Shown one piece after another: positions 46,338 through 54,444 of a stretch of DNA of 64,000 bases. The stretch is taken from contig NZ_JASNRC010000013.1 in assembly GCF_030411995.1 (NCBI RefSeq), positions 1 to 64,000 of the forward strand, written 5' to 3'. This stretch comes from Massilia sp. YIM B02769. Its GTDB lineage: Bacteria > Pseudomonadota > Gammaproteobacteria > Burkholderiales > Burkholderiaceae_D. Both the position numbers and the translations under genes were made by a program. Position 1 is the stretch's first letter. Every line of letters starts with the position of its first letter. The notes under the pieces were generated by a model. It searched no databases, was not told the origin of the DNA, and was given only the letters and a program-made list of their open reading frames with translations.

Positions 46338-46397
46338 GCGAAGGCCGGCGGCACCGGCCGCGCGCGCAACCGCCGCGTCGAACTGGTGCTGCGCTGA
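46338..46397 (+). pseudogene. Relic of an OmpA-family C-terminus
   Basis: The 19 codons ending in TGA at 46397 read AKAGGTGRARNRRVELVLR, which is the classic end of an OmpA-like domain (compare GRAKNRRVEMVVR at the end of the intact gene near 33527). No start codon or preceding OmpA sequence is present in frame. The fragment lies between the Tad operon and argJ and looks like the remains of a deleted or displaced gene. Confidence 0.6.
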
Positions 46398-46565
46398 CCT
46401 GGGCACAGCGGCCATTCACTGGCCATTCACCGGCTGCGCATCGGCATGCCGCGGCTGCGTACTGCCCGGCTCGCGCACCAGGGTGAGGGCATGGACGCGC
46501 ACTGCGCCGGCTTGCGCGCGTGCGCAGTACAATATTGGATTCGAAATCTTTCCATAGAGACCACC

Positions 46566-47804
46566 ATGGCCGTGAATTCCCCCCTGCCCGTCGCCGCCGA
46601 CCTGAAGCCGGTTGCCGGTATCGAGATCGGTTTTGCCGAAGCCGGCATCAAGAAGCCCAACCGCAAGGACCTGCTGGTCATGAAGCTGGCCGATGGCGCC
46701 ACCGTCGCCGGCGTGTTCACCAAGAACCGCTTCTGCGCCGCGCCGGTCCAGGTGAGCAAGGCCAACCTGGCGGCCGTGACGAACGGCGGCGCGCCGATCC
46801 GCGCGCTGGTGGTGAATACCGGTAACGCGAACGCCGGCACCGGCGACACCGGCCTGGCCAACGCCCAGGCCACCTGCGCCGAAGTGGCCAAGCTGCTCGG
46901 CTGCGAAGCGGGGCAGGTGTTGCCGTTCTCGACCGGCGTCATTCTCGAACAGCTGCCTATCCAGAAGATCGTCGCCAGCCTGCCGGCTGCCGTGAGCAAC
47001 CTGAAGGCCGATAACTGGTTCAACGCCGCCGAAGCGATCATGACCACCGACACCCAGCCGAAGGCGGCGTCGCGTACGGTCAGCATCGGCGGCCATGAAG
47101 TGACCATGACCGGCATCAGCAAGGGCGCCGGCATGATCAAGCCGAACATGGCGACCATGCTCGGCTACCTCGCCTTTGATGCGAAAGTGGCGCAGCCGGT
47201 GCTCGACGAACTGGTGAAGTACGCGGCCGACCGCTCCTTCAACTCGATCACCATCGATGGCGACACCTCGACCAACGATTCCTTCATCCTGGTCGCCACC
47301 GGCGCCGGCGGCCTGGAAGTGAACGCGGCCAGCGGTCCTGAATACGAAGCCCTGCGCGACGCGGTCACCGACATCTCACGCAATCTCGCGCAGCAGATCA
47401 TCCGCGACGGCGAAGGCGCAACCAAGTTCATCACCATCACGGTGGAAGAGGGCCGCGACCTGGAAGAGTGCCGCAAGATCGCCTACGCGATCGCCCACTC
47501 GCCGCTGGTGAAGACCGCCTTCTTCGCGTCGGACCCGAACCTGGGCCGCATCCTGGCCGCCGTCGGCTATGCCGGCGTCGACGACCTCGACGTCACCAAG
47601 CTGGACCTGTACCTGGACGACGTCTGGGTCGCCAAGGCCGGCGGACGCAATCCGGATTACCAGGAAGCCGATGGCCAGCGCGTGATGAAGCAGGCCGAAA
47701 TCACTGTGCGCGTGAAGATCGCGCGCGGCGACGCCACGGCCACGGTCTGGACCTGCGACCTGTCGCACGACTACGTCAGCATCAACGCCGACTACCGCTC
47801 CTAA
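46566..47804 (+). CDS. argJ: Bifunctional ornithine acetyltransferase/N-acetylglutamate synthase
   Basis: ArgJ transfers the acetyl group from N-acetylornithine to glutamate in arginine synthesis. The 412-residue proenzyme cleaves itself to alpha and beta chains; the cleavage motif KGAGMIKPNMATML is near residue 190, with the catalytic threonine in ATML. The N-terminal part shows FTKNRFCAAPV and NTGNANAGTG. The C-terminal chain has the GDTSTNDSF motif and ends with VSINADYRS. The ATG at 46566 matches the family start. Confidence 0.97.
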   Translation: MAVNSPLPVAADLKPVAGIEIGFAEAGIKKPNRKDLLVMKLADGATVAGVFTKNRFCAAPVQVSKANLAAVTNGGAPIRALVVNTGNANAGTGDTGLANAQATCAEVAKLLGCEAGQVLPFSTGVILEQLPIQKIVASLPAAVSNLKADNWFNAAEAIMTTDTQPKAASRTVSIGGHEVTMTGISKGAGMIKPNMATMLGYLAFDAKVAQPVLDELVKYAADRSFNSITIDGDTSTNDSFILVATGAGGLEVNAASGPEYEALRDAVTDISRNLAQQIIRDGEGATKFITITVEEGRDLEECRKIAYAIAHSPLVKTAFFASDPNLGRILAAVGYAGVDDLDVTKLDLYLDDVWVAKAGGRNPDYQEADGQRVMKQAEITVRVKIARGDATATVWTCDLSHDYVSINADYRS

Positions 47805-47818
47805 GCGGGCCTGATCGC

Positions 47819-48718
47819 ATGACGCCGCTGGAACAATTCCTGCACCGCGCCGAAGCGCTGATGGCGCGGCTGGAGGCGGTGCTGCCGCCGCCCGTGCCGC
47901 GCGAGCCGGACTGGAAGCGCAGCTTTGCCTTCCGCTGGCGCCGGCGCGCGGGCGGTAATGGGAGCTGGCTGCAGCCGGTGGCGCACGCCTCGACCATCCG
48001 CTTCGCCGATCTGCAGCACGTGGACGCGCAAAAGCGCCAGCTGGAGCAGAACACGCGCCAGTTCGTCGAGCGCCGTCCGGCCAACAACGTGCTGCTGACG
48101 GGCGCGCGCGGGACCGGCAAGTCCTCGCTCATCAAGGCCTGCCTCAACGATTTCGCCGACCAGGGCCTGCGCCTGATCGAGGTCGACAAGGCGGATCTGG
48201 CCGACTTGCCCGACATCGTCGATCTGGTGGCGGCGCGGCCGGAGCGCTTCGTCATCTTCTGCGACGATTTGTCGTTCGAGGAAGGCGAGGCCGGCTACAA
48301 GGCGCTGAAGGTGGCGCTGGACGGCAGCATCTCGGCGCAGTCGGACAATGTGCTGATCTATGCGACCTCGAACCGGCGCCACCTGATGCCGGAGAAGATG
48401 TCGGATAACGCGGGCTACAAGCATGGGGAGGATGGCGACCTGCACCCGGGCGAGACGGTCGAGGAGAAGATTTCGCTGTCCGAGCGCTTCGGCTTGTGGC
48501 TGTCGTTCTATCCCTTCCGCCAGGACGATTACCTCGGCATCGTGGCGCACTGGCTGGCCAGCTTCGGCTGCACGCCGGAGCAGATCGAGGCGGCGCGGCC
48601 GCTGGCGCTGCAATGGGCGCTGGGGCGCGGCTCGCGCTCGGGGCGGGTGGCGTGGCAGTTTGCGAAAGACTACGCCGGAAAATTACCCACCGATGCCGGA
48701 TTTGATACGGAACATTGA
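47819..48718 (+). CDS. DUF815-family ATP-binding protein
   Basis: This 299-residue AAA-type ATPase of the DUF815 family has unknown function. The Walker A motif GARGTGKSS is near residue 98, Walker B is in VIFCDDLSFEEGE near residue 146, and a sensor-like YATSNRRHLMPE follows near residue 180. A SLSERFGLWLSFYPF segment is typical of this family. It begins 14 bases after argJ. I recall the argJ-DUF815-mutT order as conserved in betaproteobacteria. A dispersed repeat follows its stop. Confidence 0.9.
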   Translation: MTPLEQFLHRAEALMARLEAVLPPPVPREPDWKRSFAFRWRRRAGGNGSWLQPVAHASTIRFADLQHVDAQKRQLEQNTRQFVERRPANNVLLTGARGTGKSSLIKACLNDFADQGLRLIEVDKADLADLPDIVDLVAARPERFVIFCDDLSFEEGEAGYKALKVALDGSISAQSDNVLIYATSNRRHLMPEKMSDNAGYKHGEDGDLHPGETVEEKISLSERFGLWLSFYPFRQDDYLGIVAHWLASFGCTPEQIEAARPLALQWALGRGSRSGRVAWQFAKDYAGKLPTDAGFDTEH

Positions 48719-48726
48719 CCGGCTTT

Positions 48727-48830
48727 GTAGGGTGGACACCTGTGTCCACGCGGTTCAACGTTTGCATATCGAATAATCGTTTCGACAACGGACCCGTGCC
48801 ATACCGCGTGGGCACAGGTGCCCACCCTAC
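48727..48830. repeat. Dispersed palindromic repeat, copy 4
   Basis: The element starts with GTAGGGTGGACACC and ends with GGTGCCCACCCTAC; inner arms are CCACGCGGTT and CCGCGTGGG. It lies between the DUF815 gene and mutT. Confidence 0.83.
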
Positions 48831-48948
48831 GAACCCATACACCCGGGTTATCCCCCCACGCAATTTTCTATCGACGGGAACGCAACACCCATGATTTTCT
48901 ACGCCCGCGCCTGGCGTACAATACCGGGTTTTCCAACCGGACTCTCTC

Positions 48949-49359
48949 ATGCAGCAAGCCGCAACCAGGCCGATCGACGTGGCGGTCGGGATCGTGATGC
49001 GCCCGAACGGCGACGTGCTGCTCGGCCAGCGCCCGGCGGGCAAGCCGTATGCCGGCTACTGGGAATTCCCGGGCGGTAAAGTCGAGCTGGGCGAAGCCAT
49101 CTTCGCCGCCCTGCAGCGCGAATTCGTCGAGGAACTCGGCGTCGAGATCATCGCGGCAGAGGAGTGGTGCTGCGTCGAACACGTCTACGAGCACGCCCAT
49201 GTGCGGCTCCATTTTTATATCAGCCGCGACTGGCGCGGCGAACCGCAGAGCCTGGAAGGCCAGGCCTTTGCGTGGCAAGGGGCAGTCGGCCTTACCCCGC
49301 TGCTGCCCGCAACCATCCCCTTGCTCGAGTGGCTCGATCAGCTGCGCTACGCAAGGTAA
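48949..49359 (+). CDS. mutT: Nudix hydrolase MutT (8-oxo-dGTP diphosphatase)
   Basis: MutT removes 8-oxo-dGTP from the nucleotide pool. The 136-residue protein carries a complete Nudix box: GGKVELGEAIFAALQREFVEELGVE, of which the central REFVEELG holds the catalytic glutamates, near residues 43-65. The N-terminal half has the usual VAVGIVMRPNGDVLLGQRP. The fit to MutT rather than another Nudix family rests on length and on the place after argJ and DUF815. dadA follows after 29 bases. Confidence 0.93.
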   Translation: MQQAATRPIDVAVGIVMRPNGDVLLGQRPAGKPYAGYWEFPGGKVELGEAIFAALQREFVEELGVEIIAAEEWCCVEHVYEHAHVRLHFYISRDWRGEPQSLEGQAFAWQGAVGLTPLLPATIPLLEWLDQLRYAR

Positions 49360-49388
49360 AAGCAGTCAACCTCTGTTCAAGGACTCCT

Positions 49389-50690
49389 GTGAAAATCATC
49401 GTCTTGGGTAGTGGTGTCATCGGCACCACCACGGCATATTACCTGGCCCAGGCAGGGCACGACGTCACCGTCATCGACCGCCAGCCGGGCGCCGGCATGG
49501 AAACCAGCTATGGCAACGCCGGCGAAATCTCGCCCGGCTACGCCTCGCCCTGGGCCGGCCCGGGCGTGCCGGCGAAAGCCGTGAAATGGCTGATGATGCA
49601 GCACAGCCCGCTGGTGATCCGCCCGAAGATGGACCCGAACCAGTGGCGCTGGATCCTGGCTATGCTGGCCAACTGCAACCACAAGCGCTACCAGATCAAC
49701 AAGGGCCGCATGGTGCGCCTGGCCGAGTACAGCCGCGACGTGCTGGTCCAATTGCGCCGCGACACCGGCATCGCCTACGACGAGCGCAGCCAGGGCACCC
49801 TGCAGCTGTTCCGCACGCAAAAGCAGTTAGAGGGCGCTGCCACCGACATCGCCGTGCTCGAACAATATGGCGTGCCGTACAAGGTGCTGGACCCGGCCGG
49901 CTGCGAAACCTACGAGCCGGCGCTGAGCAAGGTGCGCGGCAAGTTCGTCGGCGGCCTGCTGCTGCCGAACGACGAAACCGGCGATTGCTTCAAGTTCACC
50001 CAGAAACTGGCCGAGATGGCCAAGGCGCTGGGCGTGACCTTCCGCCATGGCGTCGAGATCAAGCGCCTGTCCGTGGAAGGCGACAAGGTCACCGGCGTGG
50101 TCACCTCGCAGGGCGAGCTGAAGGCCGATTCCTTCGTGCTGGCGCTGGGCAGCTACTCGCCGTTCGTGTTGAAACAAGTTGGCATCAAGATCCCCGTGTA
50201 CCCGGTCAAGGGCTACTCGATCACCGTGCCGATCACCGATGCGTCGGGTGCGCCGGAATCGACGGTGATGGACGAGACCTTCAAGGTGGCGATCACGCGT
50301 CTCGGCAACCGCATCCGCGTCGGCGGCACGGCCGAACTGTCCGGCTTCGACCTGACCCTGCACCAGGCCAGGCGCGACACGCTGGAGCACTCGGTGACCG
50401 ATCTGTTCCCGCAGGGCGGCGACGTGTCGAAGGCCGAGTTCTGGTGCGGCTTGCGTCCGATGACGCCGGACGGCACCCCGGTGGTCGGCCCGACGCCGTA
50501 CCGCAACCTGTTCCTGAACACCGGCCACGGCACCCTGGGCTGGACCATGGCCTGCGGCTCGGGCCGCGTGCTGGCCGACATGGTCTCGGGCCGCCAGCCG
50601 GAGATCGGGCTGGAAGGCCTGTTCATGGACCGCTATGGCAGCGGCAACAAGCCGGTGCAGATGCCGGGTGGGATTGTCGTCACGGCTTGA
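49389..50690 (+). CDS. dadA: D-amino-acid dehydrogenase small subunit
   Basis: DadA is a membrane-associated flavoprotein that oxidises D-amino acids (mainly D-alanine) to oxo-acids. The 433-residue protein begins with the FAD-binding GSGVIGTTTAYYLAQAGHDVTVID motif, followed by GNAGEISPGYASPWA. It ends with the C-terminal GHGTLGWTMACGSGR motif typical of DadA. The start is GTG. No alanine racemase (dadX) lies next to it. A dispersed repeat follows. Confidence 0.95.
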   Translation: MKIIVLGSGVIGTTTAYYLAQAGHDVTVIDRQPGAGMETSYGNAGEISPGYASPWAGPGVPAKAVKWLMMQHSPLVIRPKMDPNQWRWILAMLANCNHKRYQINKGRMVRLAEYSRDVLVQLRRDTGIAYDERSQGTLQLFRTQKQLEGAATDIAVLEQYGVPYKVLDPAGCETYEPALSKVRGKFVGGLLLPNDETGDCFKFTQKLAEMAKALGVTFRHGVEIKRLSVEGDKVTGVVTSQGELKADSFVLALGSYSPFVLKQVGIKIPVYPVKGYSITVPITDASGAPESTVMDETFKVAITRLGNRIRVGGTAELSGFDLTLHQARRDTLEHSVTDLFPQGGDVSKAEFWCGLRPMTPDGTPVVGPTPYRNLFLNTGHGTLGWTMACGSGRVLADMVSGRQPEIGLEGLFMDRYGSGNKPVQMPGGIVVTA

Positions 50691-50729
50691 TTGATGGATG
50701 CCGTGGGCACGTCCTGCGGCGCCTGACCC

Positions 50730-50910
50730 GTACGGTGGGCACGCCGTGCCCACGCGGTTACGTGCTTATCCATGCACCCGCTGCGGCAAGGTATCGCTCG
50801 CAGGCTTAAAACCTGGCCACGTCCATTTTCATGCGCTTGCGGGCGACATCTCCCTGCCGCTGACTAACGGACGAACACGTCACCGCGTGGGCACGGCGTG
50901 CACACCGTAC
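50730..50910. repeat. Dispersed palindromic repeat, copy 5 (diverged)
   Basis: The element opens with GTACGGTGGGCACGCCGTGCCCACGCGG and closes with CCGCGTGGGCACGGCGTGCACACCGTAC. The arms match well over about 28 bases with an 125-base spacer. The outermost motif is GTACGGTGG instead of GTAGGGTGG. Confidence 0.78.
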
Positions 50911-50917
50911 GGTCGAG

Positions 50918-51010
50918 GCCGCAGGCCATCGATAACAGCGCAAGCCATCGACGCCGCCGCAGGCCATCTTTAACGCCGCAAGCCATCAATCACGGCCGCA
51001 GGCCGCTATC
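50918..51010. repeat. Short imperfect tandem repeat
   Basis: Five imperfect units based on GCCGCAGGCCATC, each 18-20 bases, lie between the repeat element and the yidD stop. The variable parts differ between units and are too short to be CRISPR spacers. The last unit runs into the 3' end of yidD. Confidence 0.65.
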
Positions 51011-51485
51011 GGCGTGGCGGTTCCCGCCTCCCCGCGCGGCGCCGCTCGCGCCAGCGCCGCCAGCGCGCCTTCGCGCGCTCGGCCTTCTCTTCCAGGTAAT
51101 GTCCCAGCACGTCGCAGCCGCACTCGGCGATGCAGTCGCCGCCGCCGCGCGCCGCGCTCTTGCCGCTGCAGGGCAAATCCGGCAAACAACCGGCATCGCA
51201 ATCGCAAGGCACGCAGTCGCCGCGCTGGTGATGCAGCACCGGGTTGCGCACGGCGACGCGGCTGCGATAGGTCGCGCCGCACAGCCGCAAGCGGCGCCGC
51301 AACAGCGCCAGTCCGGACCACAGCCCGAAGCGTTCGATCACGCGGTAGCCATGGCGCGAACAACTGGCGCGCCCGGTCGCAACGCGGTAGGCGCAGGAAA
51401 AGCCTTTATGGGGGGAGAGGTGACGCTGGTAGCCGCGAATCGCGGCCAGGGCCAAACGGACGAGGAATCCGGATGGCCGCTTCAA
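51006..51485 (-). CDS. yidD: YidD-family membrane insertion factor with Cys-rich tail
   Basis: YidD proteins assist YidC in inserting membrane proteins. The N-terminal 70 residues fit: LALAAIRGYQRHLSPHKGF, then ASCSRHGYRVIERFG, then a RRRLRLC helix, corresponding to the E. coli pattern IRVYQRLISP...CSSYGIEALRRFG. The protein is about 159 residues, about twice the usual length. The extra C-terminal part contains about ten cysteines (CVPCDCDAGC, then DCIAECGCD) and a strongly basic end. I chose the TTG at 51485, two bases after yacG ends; a CTG at 51491 is possible. It is the last gene of the minus-strand yacG group. Confidence 0.75.
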   Translation of the reverse strand: MKRPSGFLVRLALAAIRGYQRHLSPHKGFSCAYRVATGRASCSRHGYRVIERFGLWSGLALLRRRLRLCGATYRSRVAVRNPVLHHQRGDCVPCDCDAGCLPDLPCSGKSAARGGGDCIAECGCDVLGHYLEEKAERAKARWRRWRERRRAGRREPPRR

Positions 51486-51487
51486 GA

Positions 51488-51676
51488 TCAGTGTTTGTCG
51501 TCGGCCAGCGGGTCGTCGAGCGACTCGTTCGGCGCGGCTGCGGGGATGGTGTACTTCTCTTCGGCCCAGGCGCCCAGGTCGATCTGTTTGCAGCGCTCCG
51601 AGCAGAACGGGCGGTATTTGTTCGCCTCGGTCCACTCGACTTTCTTGGCGCAGGTAGGGCAGGCTACAACGGTCAT
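51488..51676 (-). CDS. yacG: DNA gyrase inhibitor YacG
   Basis: YacG is a small zinc protein that binds GyrB and inhibits gyrase. The 62-residue protein has the zinc ligands in VACPTCAKKV (CxxC) and RPFCSERCKQIDLGAWA (CxxxC), the latter with the typical IDLGAWA end, and an acidic tail. Length is normal. It lies 13 bases after zapD and adjoins yidD. Confidence 0.95.
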   Translation of the reverse strand: MTVVACPTCAKKVEWTEANKYRPFCSERCKQIDLGAWAEEKYTIPAAAPNESLDDPLADDKH

Positions 51677-51689
51677 GGCACGCGAATAC

Positions 51690-52445
51690 TTAAAAATTAC
51701 AGAGGGTCAGTTCGAAAGGCACGTCTTCTTCCAGCGATTTCGGCTTCAGATCGCCGTCCTGGGTGGTGAAGCGTACCCACAGCATGTACTTGTTGGCCGA
51801 GATTTCGGGAATCGCACCGAGCGATTCGTCCAGTCCCAGGCGCAGCATATGGTACACCTTCCCCTGCAACATCTGCTGGTAGCTGCCGCCGCTGGCCACC
51901 ATCCTGGCCGGGCCGCCCGAGTCGCGCAGCAGGCGCAGCACCAGGGCGAGGGCGTCGCACAGCGGCTCGAGCGGACCGAACCAGCCCATGATGTCGGCGT
52001 GGCGCTGCTCGGCCGGACGCTGTTGCCAGGCATAGTAGGAAGGCAGGTCGAATTCGCAGGCGCCGCCGGGAATGATGGTGCGGCCGCGGATGCTCATCAG
52101 CCACTCATTGTCGCGCACGTTCTGGCCGGTCTTGCCCTGGGCGGCGCCGAGGGCGCTGCTGACCTGGTCGAGTTCGGCGAGCACGGCGTCCAGCGCTTCC
52201 GGGGCCACGTTCGGATTGCTGCGGTAGGCCAGCAGGCTCTGCTTCTGGCGCTCGAGTTCCTGCAGCAGGTCGGACTTCAGGTCGGCGCGGCCGGCCACTT
52301 CCAGCATGTCGAAGATCGTCGCCAGCGCGACGTGGTGCTGCATCGGGTGTTCCTGGTGCACAAAGAACTTGAACTTCTCGTACAGGTCTTCCAGCCGCAA
52401 CAACGTGCGAATCCGCTCGTTGAAAGGATATTCGTAGACGATCAA
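51690..52445 (-). CDS. zapD: Cell division protein ZapD
   Basis: ZapD (DUF1342) crosslinks FtsZ filaments at the division ring. The 251-residue protein has the N-terminal IVYEYPFNERIRTLLRLEDL segment and the later beta domain with EFDLPSYYAW and the C-terminal KYMLWVRF. I chose a TTG start (52445) because AGAGGA lies eight bases upstream and the N-terminus then matches the family. A TTG ten codons earlier (52475) is the alternative. The upstream ATG nearby is out of frame. coaE ends 112 bases before it. Confidence 0.9.
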   Translation of the reverse strand: MIVYEYPFNERIRTLLRLEDLYEKFKFFVHQEHPMQHHVALATIFDMLEVAGRADLKSDLLQELERQKQSLLAYRSNPNVAPEALDAVLAELDQVSSALGAAQGKTGQNVRDNEWLMSIRGRTIIPGGACEFDLPSYYAWQQRPAEQRHADIMGWFGPLEPLCDALALVLRLLRDSGGPARMVASGGSYQQMLQGKVYHMLRLGLDESLGAIPEISANKYMLWVRFTTQDGDLKPKSLEEDVPFELTLCNF

Positions 52446-52557
52446 AGTGACATTCCTCTGAATGTGGGCTGGCAAGCAACTTCGTGATTCTGAACCATGC
52501 GACGCAAAATTACAAACCTTCGATTGTAGAAGCCTTGTATCAAGGCTTGTATCAAGG

Positions 52558-53208
52558 CTACTTCACGCCCCGATCCGGCGCGATTCGGCGCGATTCGGCG
52601 AGATAAAACGCGTGCAGGCGTTCGACTTGTGGTCGCAAGGCGGCCAGGCCGGCGTCGTTGACGACCACGTCGTCGGCCGCCGCCAGGCGCTGGGCGCGCG
52701 TGACCTGGGTCGCCATGATGGCGCGCACCTGTTCCTCCGCCATGCCGTTGCGGGCCATGACGCGCGCCACCTGCATCTCTTCCGGGCAGTCGATGGCCAG
52801 CACGCGCGTCACGCGGCCGGCCCAGGTCCCGGACTCGATCAGCAGCGGCACGACGAAGATCGTGTACGGGCCGGTGGCGATCGCCGCCGCGGCCGCCGTC
52901 GCCTCGCGGATGCGCGGGTGCAGGATGGCTTCCAGGCGCGCGCGGGCGCCGGGATCGGAAAACACCAGCGCGCGCATCTTCGCACGGTCCATGGCGCCAT
53001 CGGCGCTGGCGAAATCGGCGCCGAATGCGCCGAGGATGGCCGGCATCGCCGCGCCATGCGGGGCAGTGAGGGCGTGGGCGATGGCGTCGGTATCGACCAG
53101 CGAGGCGCCGAGCGCGCCGAACATGTCGGCCACTGTGGTCTTGCCGCAGCCGATGCCGCCGGTCAGGCCGACCGAAAAGGCCGGTGCGGGGGCCGTGTCC
53201 ATGCTCAT
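52558..53208 (-). CDS. coaE: Dephospho-CoA kinase
   Basis: CoaE phosphorylates dephospho-CoA, the last step of CoA synthesis. The 216-residue protein has the P-loop GLTGGIGCGKTTVA near residue 15, followed by LVDTDAIAH. A VPLLIESGTW segment and RNGMAEEQVRAIMATQ occupy the C-terminal half. The ATG overlaps the pilD stop by four bases (ATGA). An ATG three codons later is possible. Confidence 0.96.
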   Translation of the reverse strand: MSMDTAPAPAFSVGLTGGIGCGKTTVADMFGALGASLVDTDAIAHALTAPHGAAMPAILGAFGADFASADGAMDRAKMRALVFSDPGARARLEAILHPRIREATAAAAAIATGPYTIFVVPLLIESGTWAGRVTRVLAIDCPEEMQVARVMARNGMAEEQVRAIMATQVTRAQRLAAADDVVVNDAGLAALRPQVERLHAFYLAESRRIAPDRGVK

Positions 53209-54071
53209 CCGGCGACGATACCCTGGAAGCCGGCCGTGAGCTCCCGGCCCCAGACCAGGGCGATCAGGCCGGCCGCCGCCAGGTAGGGGCCGAAGGGAAT
53301 CGGGTTGTCGCGCCCGCGCTTGGCGAACACGATCAGGCTGATGCCGACCACCGCGCCGACCACCGAGGACAGCAGGATGATGGCCGGCAGCATGGTCCAG
53401 CCCATCCAGGCGCCCAGCGCGGCGAGCAGCTTGAAGTCGCCGTAGCCCATGCCTTCCTTGCCGGTAACCAGCTTGAACAGCCAGTACACGCCCCACAGCA
53501 CCAGGTAGCCGGCCGCCGCGCCGATCACGGCGTCCTGCAGCGGCACGAAGGTGCCGTTGATGTTGATGAGCAGACCGGCCCAGAGCAGGGGCAGGGTCAG
53601 GTCGTCGGGCAGCAGCTTGGTGTCGTAGTCGATATACGTCATCGCGATCAGCAGGTACACGAACAGCAGCGTGCCCAGGCCGGCGACGCCGGAGCCGAAG
53701 GTCCAGACCAGGAAGGCCGACAGCAAACCGGTAATCAGCTCGACCACCGGATAGCGCGGCGAGATCGGCGCCTTGCACTTGCGGCATTTGCCGCCGAGGG
53801 CCAGCCAGCTGACCACGGGGATGTTCTCGAGCGCCGTGATCTGGTGGCCGCAGTGCGGGCAGCAGGAGCGCGGCACCATCAGGTTGTAGCGGTCGGTGTG
53901 CGGCAGCTCCTTGCCGAGTTCGTTTGCCACATAGTTGTCGGACTCGCGCTGCATCATCTTCGGGATGCGGTGGATGACCACGTTCAGGAAACTGCCGATC
54001 AACAGGCCGAACAGGCCGGCGACGAGGGTGGGGCCAAGCGAGGCGGGGGCGGCGAAGAGAAGAGTTTCCAA
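53205..54071 (-). CDS. pilD: Type IV prepilin peptidase/N-methyltransferase PilD
   Basis: PilD cleaves and N-methylates prepilins at the inner membrane. The 288-residue protein has the N-terminal cytoplasmic zinc domain with four cysteines (CPHCGHQ, then GKCRKCKAP). About seven transmembrane helices follow, with the catalytic aspartates in TYIDYDTKLLPDDLTL and GMGYGDFKLL. It retains the methyltransferase domain, unlike the short TadV/CpaA peptidases. In related genomes it normally follows pilB and pilC; here about 6.7 kb of opposite-strand genes intervene. It is the only prepilin peptidase in the window. Confidence 0.97.
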   Translation of the reverse strand: METLLFAAPASLGPTLVAGLFGLLIGSFLNVVIHRIPKMMQRESDNYVANELGKELPHTDRYNLMVPRSCCPHCGHQITALENIPVVSWLALGGKCRKCKAPISPRYPVVELITGLLSAFLVWTFGSGVAGLGTLLFVYLLIAMTYIDYDTKLLPDDLTLPLLWAGLLININGTFVPLQDAVIGAAAGYLVLWGVYWLFKLVTGKEGMGYGDFKLLAALGAWMGWTMLPAIILLSSVVGAVVGISLIVFAKRGRDNPIPFGPYLAAAGLIALVWGRELTAGFQGIVAG

Positions 54072-54444
54072 AAGGCGGGCTTCCGATGACGTTAGGCGAG
54101 GTGGTTCCTCAGATCAATCTATTTTAGGTGTTTTCGGGGTTTCTTGAAATGCGTCTTGGCGCCACATCGTCGGGCGCCGGCGCCGCGTCGAACGACGGCA
54201 CCGTCTTTGGTGGCGATTTGACAACTGGACAATGCCTGGACACGCGATTCTTATCCGCCCTGCATAACAGCGCGTAGTATTGACGAGCCGGGTTGATGAA
54301 GCATCTCCCGGCTCAGGCCGTGCTGATCCAGCACAGTCGAGCCGCATATGGTGAACAAGGAAAGGCGGAGCAAGGAAGAGCGTTCCTCGCGCTGCGGGGA
54401 ACATGGGCGAGCAATCAGGCTGTCGAAAGGGAATGGGGGCAAGC
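54072..54444. other. Intergenic region at the border of the inserted block
   Basis: About 370 bases between pilD (minus) and the next plus-strand gene. I see no gene. TTGACA at 54228-54233 is a perfect -35-like hexamer, but the best -10 near 54252 (TATCCG) is poor. This marks the left edge of the block that separates pilD from pilC. Confidence 0.5.

Noticed and set aside
33485..46397. OmpA 3' ends on both sides of the Tad block as direct-repeat attachment sites
   Set aside because: The two DNA segments match mainly at protein level and differ at many codon positions, so they are paralogous sequences rather than duplicated target sites. No integrase or transposase is present.
50918..51010. 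Possible CRISPR-like array
   Set aside because: Units are 18-20 bases with only a few variable bases between conserved parts. There are no spacers of proper length and no cas genes.
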